Origin: an uncultured Clostridia bacterium
GTDB taxonomy: Bacteria; Bacillota; Clostridia; Christensenellales; CAG-1252
Reading direction: 5' to 3'
Length of the DNA stretch: 7,143 nucleotides
NCBI GenBank assembly: GCA_946626795.1
Contig: CAMOUZ010000057.1
Span: forward strand, 1 to 7,143
In this document: in pieces, positions 1 through 5,467 of the stretch
Position numbering within the stretch: the first letter of the stretch is position 1
How the letters are laid out: each line of letters opens with the position of its first letter
Made by a program: the position numbers and the translations under genes
The notes under the pieces: model-generated
Database searches by the model: none
What the model was told of the DNA's origin: nothing
The model's input: the letters and a program-made list of their open reading frames with translations, nothing else

Positions 1-874
1 AAATGGAATGCGCGATCATCTTCAAGAGGGTGGTCTTACCGGCTTTCGGCGGCGAGACGACCATCGCGCGCTGACCTTTGCCGATGGGGGCGATGAGGTC
101 GATGGCTCTCGCGGCGAGCTCATTTCTCCTCCCCGGGATCTCCAAGCGGAGCTTCTCATTCGGGAAGATGGGAATGAGATCATCGAATCTCGGGCGATTG
201 AAAGTCTTGTCGACAGGGCGACCATTCACCTCCGTGATCGCCATCACTGCGGGGGGCTTCCCCTCCGCTGACGCCTTGCAATACGCCTTAATGAGATCGC
301 CCGCGCGCAAACCGTAGCGCTTAATGCGTTGAGTGCTGACATAGCTGTCGCGGGTGCTGTTGCGAAAATTATTCGCGCGCAGGAATCCATAGCCGTCTGG
401 CAAGATTTCGAGAATGCCGGAGCGTACTTCACAGGTCTTCAAGAAGACCTCGTCGTATTCCTGCTCGGCGAAGCGATCCATCGCGGGTCTGTCCGGACGT
501 TCGAGAGATCTCTCCTGCCTATCCGCTCCGTTCGCGGGGGACACCGTATAGCTCCACTCCCCTGTCCGTCTTCCCGCAGGCTTCTTGGTCTGCGGCGCGG
601 AGGCGGGACGCTCTTCCGGCAGGCTGAACGGCGCCGTTTCACGCGGCGTCGGCGTAGGGAGAGAATTCGTCTTGGGGGGACGTCCCGCTTTCCTGATCGG
701 CCGGGGCTCCGTCTTCCCCTCTTTGATGTCCATAATGCAGTCGATCATTTCCTGCTTTTTCAAGGACGTGGGATGGGGAACGCCGACCTCACGGGCGAGC
801 GTACGAATCTCGTGGATGCTCATTCCGTCGAGATAGTCTCGGGTGATCTCATTTAAATTTACATTCAGGTCCAT
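1..874 (-). CDS. rho: Transcription termination factor Rho, N-terminal 291 residues (3' end outside window)
   Basis: Rho is a hexameric RNA-dependent ATPase that binds nascent RNA and ends transcription in the cytoplasm. The reading frame is open from the ATG at 874 to the window edge. Residues about 7-50 match the helical Rho N-terminal domain (LNEITRDYLDGMSIHEIRTL). Residues about 52-145 are a proline-, arginine- and serine-rich linker that looks disordered. Residues about 148-222 form the cold-shock-like RNA-binding domain with the RNP-type motif GYGFLR (161-166) and conserved YVSTQRIKRYGLRAGD. The ATPase core then begins, with IGKGQRAMVV and Walker A PPKAGKT (275-281). The catalytic remainder lies beyond the window. 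The linker is far longer than in E. coli Rho, where the two N-terminal modules are nearly contiguous. GGAGG at 879-883 supports the start, though the 4-nt spacer is short; the next in-frame Met (residue 18) would cut into the helical domain. Identification is very secure. Confidence 0.97.
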   Translation of the reverse strand, partial: MDLNVNLNEITRDYLDGMSIHEIRTLAREVGVPHPTSLKKQEMIDCIMDIKEGKTEPRPIRKAGRPPKTNSLPTPTPRETAPFSLPEERPASAPQTKKPAGRRTGEWSYTVSPANGADRQERSLERPDRPAMDRFAEQEYDEVFLKTCEVRSGILEILPDGYGFLRANNFRNSTRDSYVSTQRIKRYGLRAGDLIKAYCKASAEGKPPAVMAITEVNGRPVDKTFNRPRFDDLIPIFPNEKLRLEIPGRRNELAARAIDLIAPIGKGQRAMVVSPPKAGKTTLLKMIAHSI

Positions 875-1039
875 AATGCCTCCAAAAAACTTTGCAAAAA
901 CCTTTCGTTATTTATATGTTGATATAATACGGATTAGACGATAAACCCAATAAACACACGCGTCACCCGCCTTATCGGCGGGGATCACGTGACATTTCAA
1001 AATAAATGCGGGACGACGAGAGAAGTATTGACAAAAAGG
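875..1039 (-). promoter_or_regulatory. rho leader region with weak promoter candidate
   Basis: This 165-nt gap separates the hydrolase stop from the rho start. On the minus strand it contains a GC-rich hairpin (962-993), an AT-rich stretch with a possible -10 box TATTAT (924-929) preceded by TTGGGT with 15-nt spacing, and the GGAGG of rho (879-883). The promoter match is poor and the spacing suboptimal, so rho may instead be read through from the upstream operon. Rho genes in other bacteria are often autoregulated through their leaders; nothing here proves it. Confidence 0.25.
962..993 (-). terminator. Candidate hairpin between hydrolase gene and rho
   Basis: CCGCC (967-971) pairs with GGCGG (977-981) around the loop TTATC, and GTCAC (962-966) pairs with GTGAC (989-993), leaving a 7-nt bulge at 982-988. 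It lies about 45-80 nt past the hydrolase stop. On the minus strand it is followed by GCGTGTGTTTATT, not a clean T-tract, so it is at best a weak intrinsic terminator; it could equally be a leader structure of rho. Confidence 0.3.
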
Positions 1040-1690
1040 TCAATCCTTATCAAAACAAATGACTTTCGTATTGAATTCGTCGTCGAAATCCGCTCTGTCG
1101 AATTCGACCGCTCCGCCATCGACGTACTCGACGGCGTCTTTGTCAAAATAATCAAGGAAGGCGTCCGCATCCTCGATGTCCAGCTCGATGCCTTCGGTCT
1201 TATAATGCATCGGGATCACGACGCTCGGCATCAACCTGTCCACGTACTCCTTCGCGATCTCCGCGTCGATGGTGTAATTGCCGCCGACGGGGACGAGGAG
1301 GATATCCACGGGACCGATCGCCTCGATCATCAAGGGAGAGGGTCCATGCCCCACGTCGCCGAGATGGCAGATATTCACGCCGTCCATGCGGAAATTAAAG
1401 ACGATATTACTGCCGCGAAGACGCCCGTTCTCGCCGTCGTGCTTGGTGTCGATGCCGATGATATGCACGCCTTTTACCTCAAAGCTACCCGGGCGATTGA
1501 TGATGAGCGGATCTCCCGAAACGGCTTTTACGTTATTGTGGTCATAATGCGCGTGGCTGACCGTTACGGCGTCAGCGGACACGGGAGGCATCGAAATGCC
1601 GATATCACTTGAGTAGGGATCGGTGACGATCTTCGTACCGGTACTCTCTTCCAAAAGGAAGCAGGAATGCCCAAGCGGTTTTATGATCAT
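1040..1690 (-). CDS. Metallo-beta-lactamase-fold hydrolase, UlaG-like / COG2220 family
   Basis: This 216-residue protein belongs to the COG2220 (UPF0173/UlaG-like) branch of metallo-beta-lactamase-fold hydrolases, usually about 225 residues, so it is full length. Visible metal-ligand motifs are LGHSCFLLE (6-14), SHAHYDHNN (45-53; the HxHxDH signature at H46, H48, D50, H51), HLGDVGH (109-115, with D112) and PMHYKTEG (160-167, H162). RPGSFEVKGV and LLVPVGGNYTIDA are further family hallmarks. It has no signal peptide or membrane segment, so it is cytoplasmic. Relatives include L-ascorbate-6-phosphate lactonase, but the substrate of this one cannot be read from the sequence. It is the last gene of the DUF1846-Prs operon, 11 nt after the Prs stop. 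AAAGGAGA lies directly behind the Prs TAA, giving good spacing to this ATG. The family is certain; the reaction is unknown. Confidence 0.92.
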   Translation of the reverse strand: MIIKPLGHSCFLLEESTGTKIVTDPYSSDIGISMPPVSADAVTVSHAHYDHNNVKAVSGDPLIINRPGSFEVKGVHIIGIDTKHDGENGRLRGSNIVFNFRMDGVNICHLGDVGHGPSPLMIEAIGPVDILLVPVGGNYTIDAEIAKEYVDRLMPSVVIPMHYKTEGIELDIEDADAFLDYFDKDAVEYVDGGAVEFDRADFDDEFNTKVICFDKD

Positions 1691-1694
1691 AAAA
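1679..1694. repeat. 16-bp perfect palindrome over the hydrolase start codon
   Basis: TTTTATGATCATAAAA is perfectly self-complementary and spans the ATG of the hydrolase gene (1688-1690) and part of its spacer. It could form a hairpin at the start codon or be a dimeric protein site, but the sequence also simply encodes Met-Ile-Ile-Lys next to an A-rich spacer, so chance is a real possibility. Confidence 0.5.
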
Positions 1695-1701
1695 ATCTCC
1701 T

Positions 1702-2871
1702 TTATTTATTTTTATATCGATCCACGAGCTCGACGATCTTATCATGCGGGTCAAGGAGCTTGCTCACGGAACATTTCTGGTGGCAGGCGCTGATGATATA
1801 CGCGCCGTATTTCGCCATGCTCGCCTCGATGAACCACGGCTCTTTTCTGAGCTCTTCGGGCACGTACGTAAGGTTCGTCGTGATGACGGCGTCAAAGAGT
1901 TTGTTTTGATACGCCTCACGGAATTTATCGAGACCTTCCGTGAATAATCCGAAAGTGGCGGAGAGGAAGATGCGGTTCGCGCCTCTCTCTTTCAAATGAT
2001 GCGCGAGATTGATGAGGCTGTCGCCCGTCGCGATGAGGTCATCCGCGACGAAGACGTCGAGACCCATCGGGGAATCGCCGATATACTCATGCGCAACGAT
2101 GGGGTTTCTGCCGTTCACAACGGTGGAATAATCGCGCCTCTTATAGAACATGCCGAGGTCGATGCCGAGGATGGAGGCGTAATAGGTATTACGATTCATC
2201 GCGCCTTCGTCCGGACTGACGATCATAAAATGATCCTTGTCCAAGCGGAGATCGTCGAAACGATTGAGAAGCGCCTTGATGATCTGATAAGAAGGCATGA
2301 AATTATCAAAGCCCATAAGCGGCGTGGCGTTTTGCACGCGGGGATCATGGGCGTCGAAGGTGATGAGCTCGGTCACGCCGAGCGCTTCGAGCTCTTGGAG
2401 CATCATCGCGCAGTCCAAGGACTCACGCGCGCTGCGCTTATGCTGTCTGCCGCCATAGAGGATGGGCATCACGACGGTGATGGAATTCGCCTTGCCGCCA
2501 ATGGCGGAGATGATCCTTTTAAGATCTGCATAATGATCGTCCGGAGACATCGGGACGCTCATACCGTACATATTATAACGAATGCTGTAATTGCCGACGT
2601 CGCAGATGATGAAAATATCCATACCGCGGACGGACTCCTTGATCAAGGCTTTCGCGTCGCCGGACGTGAAACGCAAGCAACCGTGCTCCAAAAGGAAGGT
2701 CTTCTTCGCAAGGGACGCTTTGCCGTGCTTCTCGGCTTCTTCATTGTACCATTTTACGAGATATTTGTCAATGCGCTCGCCGAGCTCCTGTGCTCCCGCC
2801 ATCGCAATGAGACCCATCTCGGGTAAATGCGCCTCGAAATTGAATGCCTTTTCAAGAAATGATGTAGCCAT
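1702..2871 (-). CDS. Ribose-phosphate pyrophosphokinase-like protein (PRPP synthetase, clostridial long variant)
   Basis: PRPP synthetases transfer pyrophosphate from ATP to ribose 5-phosphate, giving the precursor of nucleotides, histidine and tryptophan. This 389-residue protein is longer than the usual ~315 because of N-terminal and mid-protein additions. Prs landmarks in order: SVRGMDIFIICDV (80-92), MPILYGGRQHKRSARES (135-151, flexible-loop equivalent), ITFDAHDPRVQ (170-180, with the catalytic-type His after FDA), MIVSPDEGAMNR (216-227), YKRRD (243-247) and the PRPP loop VFVADDLIATGDS (273-285). Canonical Prs reads close to DDMIDTGGT there, so the loop is altered. Clostridia commonly encode this variant alongside a standard Prs, so whether it makes PRPP is unproven. 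No membrane segment is visible; it is cytoplasmic. AAGGAGG with a 5-nt spacer supports this start. It sits 18 nt after DUF1846 and 11 nt before the hydrolase, in one operon. No symbol is given because it may not be the main prs. Confidence 0.88.
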   Translation of the reverse strand: MATSFLEKAFNFEAHLPEMGLIAMAGAQELGERIDKYLVKWYNEEAEKHGKASLAKKTFLLEHGCLRFTSGDAKALIKESVRGMDIFIICDVGNYSIRYNMYGMSVPMSPDDHYADLKRIISAIGGKANSITVVMPILYGGRQHKRSARESLDCAMMLQELEALGVTELITFDAHDPRVQNATPLMGFDNFMPSYQIIKALLNRFDDLRLDKDHFMIVSPDEGAMNRNTYYASILGIDLGMFYKRRDYSTVVNGRNPIVAHEYIGDSPMGLDVFVADDLIATGDSLINLAHHLKERGANRIFLSATFGLFTEGLDKFREAYQNKLFDAVITTNLTYVPEELRKEPWFIEASMAKYGAYIISACHQKCSVSKLLDPHDKIVELVDRYKNK

Positions 2872-2889
2872 AGTATCCTCCTTCGTGTT

Positions 2890-4368
2890 TTACATATATA
2901 AGTTCGCGTCGGGGAACTCCGGCTCACAGGTGAGATTGATCCCCAAACGCTTAAATAACTTTTCATCCGCGGCGCTCAAAATACAAGTGGAATGCGCTTC
3001 GCATCCTTTCAGATATTTGAGGTGTTGCACCGCGAGCTCGGCGGCGTGGTTATTCGTCTGACTGACTACGAGCGCCATAAGCACCTCGGACGGATTCAGC
3101 TGGTAATGCCTCTCCTTATACGTCTTCTTCTTTAAATTCACCATCGGGCGGATGACGGCGGGCGCGATGAGTTTGATGGGATCCGCGATGCCGGCAAGCA
3201 CCTTGATGCCATTTAGAAGCGCCGTGGATGCCGCTTCGAGATCGTCCGTGGTCTTGCCCGTCACGATCTGACCGTCGGGAAGCTCCAAAGCCACCACCTG
3301 CTTTCCGCATTTCTTCGCTTTCGCAAGGGCGGGCGCCACCACCTTTCTGTCGTCGAGGGAGAGACCGAGCTCACTCATCAGGAACTCGAGCTTCTTGATG
3401 GTGTCCATCTCCGCATTGCCCTGCTTATAATAGCAAAGCGTTTGATAATAGCGGCGGATGATCTCCTGTTTGGCGGCGGCTTGGACGACCTCATCGTCCA
3501 CGATGCCGAAGCCCGCCATATTCACGCCCATATCGGTGGGCGACTGATACTTGCATTCGCCGAGGATCCTCGTGAGGATGGCTTTCACGACGGGGAAGAC
3601 CTCGATATCGCGATTATAATTCACCGTCTTGACGCCATAGGCTTCGAGATGGAAATGGTCGATCATATTCACGTCTTTGAGATCCGCCGTAGCCGCCTCG
3701 TAGGCAACGTTCACGGGGTGCTTCAAAGGGATATTCCAGATCGGGAAGGTCTCAAACTTCGCATAGCCCGCCTTGACCCCGCGCTTGCTTTCATGATAAA
3801 GCTGGCAGAGGCAGGTCGCCATCTTGCCGCTACCGGGGCCGGGCGCCGTCACGACGATGAGCGGGCGCTCCGTCTCGATGTAAGGATTCATCCCATAGCC
3901 CTCGTCCGAGACGATGGTATTCACGTCGGTGGGATAACCCTTCGTACGCGTATGGATATAGACCTTCTCGCCGCGGAGCTCGAGCTTCTTCTTAAAAAGA
4001 TCCGCCGCCTGTTGCCCTTCGTACTGCGTGATGACGATGCTTCCGACGAAGATGCCGAGCGAACGGATATTATCGATCGTACGCATAACGTCGTGGCCGT
4101 AATCGATGCCCATATCCGCACGGATCTTATTCTTTTGGAGATCGGCGGCATTCACCGCCATAATGAGCTCCGCCTTGTCCTTCAATTTTTGAAGGAGCTT
4201 GACCTTCGCATTGACGTCGAAGCCCGGGAGCACACGCGAAGCGTGATAGTCGTCGAAGAGCTTGCCGCCGAATTCGAGATAAAGCTTGCCGCCGAAGCTA
4301 TTGATGCGCTCGATGATAGCCTGCGATTGTTTCTTCACGTATAAAGCATTGTCAAAACCGATCTTCAT
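2890..4368 (-). CDS. DUF1846 / UPF0371 family protein
   Basis: This 492-residue protein matches the conserved UPF0371 (DUF1846) family, whose members are about 490-500 residues, so it is complete. Recognisable family blocks are the start MKIGFDNALYVKKQSQAI, the DYGHDVMRTIDNI region (89-101), TKGYPTDVNTIVSDEGYG (142-159), the glycine-rich TAPGPGSGKMATCLCQLYH (174-192), KFETFPIWNIPLKHPVN (204-220), YEAATADLKDVNMIDHFH (223-240) and SPTDMGVNMAGFGI (276-289). PGPGSGK (176-182) resembles a nucleotide-binding P-loop, but nucleotide binding is not established by this. There is no signal peptide or transmembrane segment. The biochemical role of the family is unknown to me. The gene is the first of a three-gene operon with a Prs-like enzyme and a metallohydrolase, behind a strong promoter (4439-4468). 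An AAGGGA box about 6 nt upstream supports the ATG. The family call is firm; no function is assigned. Confidence 0.93.
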   Translation of the reverse strand: MKIGFDNALYVKKQSQAIIERINSFGGKLYLEFGGKLFDDYHASRVLPGFDVNAKVKLLQKLKDKAELIMAVNAADLQKNKIRADMGIDYGHDVMRTIDNIRSLGIFVGSIVITQYEGQQAADLFKKKLELRGEKVYIHTRTKGYPTDVNTIVSDEGYGMNPYIETERPLIVVTAPGPGSGKMATCLCQLYHESKRGVKAGYAKFETFPIWNIPLKHPVNVAYEAATADLKDVNMIDHFHLEAYGVKTVNYNRDIEVFPVVKAILTRILGECKYQSPTDMGVNMAGFGIVDDEVVQAAAKQEIIRRYYQTLCYYKQGNAEMDTIKKLEFLMSELGLSLDDRKVVAPALAKAKKCGKQVVALELPDGQIVTGKTTDDLEAASTALLNGIKVLAGIADPIKLIAPAVIRPMVNLKKKTYKERHYQLNPSEVLMALVVSQTNNHAAELAVQHLKYLKGCEAHSTCILSAADEKLFKRLGINLTCEPEFPDANLYM

Positions 4369-4404
4369 AAATTTTCCCTTGTAACGATAAAATAAATCTC
4401 AAAC

Positions 4405-4419
4405 AGCGCCGAAGGCGCC
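4405..4419 (-). promoter_or_regulatory. Hairpin in the 5' leader of the DUF1846 operon
   Basis: On the minus strand GGCGCC, loop TTC, GGCGCT forms a 6-bp GC-rich stem (outer pair G-T) starting about 14 nt after the predicted transcription start and ending about 36 nt before the DUF1846 start codon. It is followed by GTTTGAGATTTATTTT, which is U-rich but interrupted, so it may be a weak attenuator or an mRNA-stabilising 5' structure. The leader of about 65 nt is too short for most known riboswitches. Confidence 0.45.
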
Positions 4420-4438
4420 TTCTATATTATCGAATATT

Positions 4439-4468
4439 AGTATATAGCGCGCGTAGAAACTTTGTCAA
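4439..4468 (-). promoter_or_regulatory. Sigma-A-type promoter of the DUF1846-Prs-MBL operon
   Basis: A perfect -35 box TTGACA (4463-4468 read on the minus strand) is followed by TATATA at 4441-4446 with a 16-nt spacer, or by TATACT at 4439-4444 with an 18-nt spacer. Either gives a start near 4432 and a leader of about 65 nt. This is one of the strongest promoters in the window and lies directly behind the terminator of the preceding gene. Confidence 0.75.
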
Positions 4469-4492
4469 GTGGATAAGCTTAATCCGAGATGT

Positions 4493-4529
4493 AAAAAAAA
4501 TGAAATCGTCTATAAAAAATCTCGACTTC
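4493..4529 (-). terminator. Probable intrinsic terminator of the acyltransferase gene
   Basis: Read on the minus strand, GAAGTCG (4523-4529) pairs with CGATTTC (4502-4508), seven pairs including one G-T, around a 14-nt loop. It is followed by A and then eight T's (4493-4500). It begins about 40 nt after the acyltransferase stop codon and just before the next promoter. The stem is only moderately stable and the loop is long, so efficiency is uncertain. Confidence 0.55.
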
Positions 4530-4569
4530 GGGAAAGGGTTCTTTTTTCGGGAAAAGAAGAAAAGAAGCC

Positions 4570-5466
4570 TCAGAAAAGGACGAAATTTCCTTTGTCCACG
4601 AAGGCGGCTGTCACGAGCGCCAAGAAAAGCACGTTCACCACTTGATGCAGAATGACCACGAGGAGGGTATGCCGCCCCAAGAAACGGAAGGGCTTATTCC
4701 AAGCGCCGTCCAGCTTGGGCAAAAGAGACTTGCCTCGCCCATAGACGAGGGTGATGACCGCCGCGCCCGCAAAAGCGATGCCGAGATTCGGAATGAGGGG
4801 AAAATAATCCCCCATATCGAGGCCGCGGGAAAAGCTCTCGTGCAAGGGCAAAAGCCAGCCGTTTTCGACAGGTTCGAGCCTATTCAATCTATGATTGACG
4901 AGGAAGATCGCCCCCGCGAGAAGGGCGCTCACTACGACGAAGACAAAGTCTCCCTTCTTCCCCGCAAGGCGAGTCAGGGCATAGACTCCCGCAACGATCA
5001 GGGTGGCGAAAGAGAGCATATGCAAGACGCCGAAAATGATGAGATCGCCTTCGTCGAGGATTTCCCACGAGATGAGGAAATACGTGCCGATCGTGATGAC
5101 GCAGGCTGCGAGGAGAGTCTTCATCGCACGCGTGAGATTATCTCGGCTGAAAATGGTGCTTCCGCCGCAGAGTCCGAAAAAGATCGAAATGGCGATGACC
5201 CAGATCACATCGCGCGTGGCGCCCACCCAGCTCAGCCCGTGATCCCACCACATACAAGCGAAATCCGCTATGGCGGCGGCTGCCCCGCCCTTCGCCGCCC
5301 AAACGTCGGAGAACATGGCGGAGAGGTCAAACATAAAATGGTCTATGCACATCAAAAGAATGGTGAAACCGCGGAGAAAATCCAGCTCCCAAATCCGATG
5401 GGAATGCGGGCGCTCCGCCAATGGATGATTCGTCACGATGCGTCGCTCTTGCGCGTCAAGAAACAT
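4570..5466 (-). CDS. DUF1624 / HGSNAT-like multi-pass membrane acyltransferase
   Basis: This 298-residue integral membrane protein resembles the DUF1624 (heparan-alpha-glucosaminide N-acetyltransferase catalytic) family, related in layout to acyltransferase-3 enzymes. The signature RIWELDFLRGFTILLMCIDH lies at 24-43, with the Arg-Asp-Arg-Gly and membrane His pattern of the family; FGLCGGSTIFSRDN (97-110) and IIFGVLHMLSFATLI (143-157) are further family-like blocks. About seven hydrophobic segments are visible near 32-50, 86-104, 115-133, 142-165, 172-190, 222-242 and 266-290. The likely role is transfer of an acyl group to an envelope sugar or other substrate across the membrane, but donor and acceptor are unknown. 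A TTG at 5532 in the same frame would add 22 residues overlapping the upstream gene; the ATG at 5466 is preferred because AAGGA lies 8 nt upstream and it sits 1 nt after the upstream stop, indicating translational coupling. Confidence 0.82.
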   Translation of the reverse strand: MFLDAQERRIVTNHPLAERPHSHRIWELDFLRGFTILLMCIDHFMFDLSAMFSDVWAAKGGAAAAIADFACMWWDHGLSWVGATRDVIWVIAISIFFGLCGGSTIFSRDNLTRAMKTLLAACVITIGTYFLISWEILDEGDLIIFGVLHMLSFATLIVAGVYALTRLAGKKGDFVFVVVSALLAGAIFLVNHRLNRLEPVENGWLLPLHESFSRGLDMGDYFPLIPNLGIAFAGAAVITLVYGRGKSLLPKLDGAWNKPFRFLGRHTLLVVILHQVVNVLFLALVTAAFVDKGNFVLF

Positions 5467-5467
5467 A

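Noticed and set aside
923..928. Perfect TATAAT on the plus strand in the rho leader
   Set aside because: No acceptable -35 box at 16-18 nt and no plus-strand gene downstream; it would only produce antisense RNA to the hydrolase. It is probably incidental AT-rich sequence.
1996..2826. 276-codon open frame on the plus strand
   Set aside because: It lies wholly antisense to the Prs-like gene, which has clear family motifs. Its translation is rich in His, Asp, Arg and Ile as expected of an antisense shadow, and it resembles no family.
3442..4344. 300-codon open frame on the plus strand
   Set aside because: It is antisense to the conserved DUF1846 gene, with shadow-like composition and no recognisable motifs or ribosome binding site.
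4369..4432. Possible PRPP or purine riboswitch upstream of the Prs-containing operon
   Set aside because: The predicted leader is only about 65 nt and holds one small hairpin; no conserved ykkC-, purine- or PRPP-type core could be seen.
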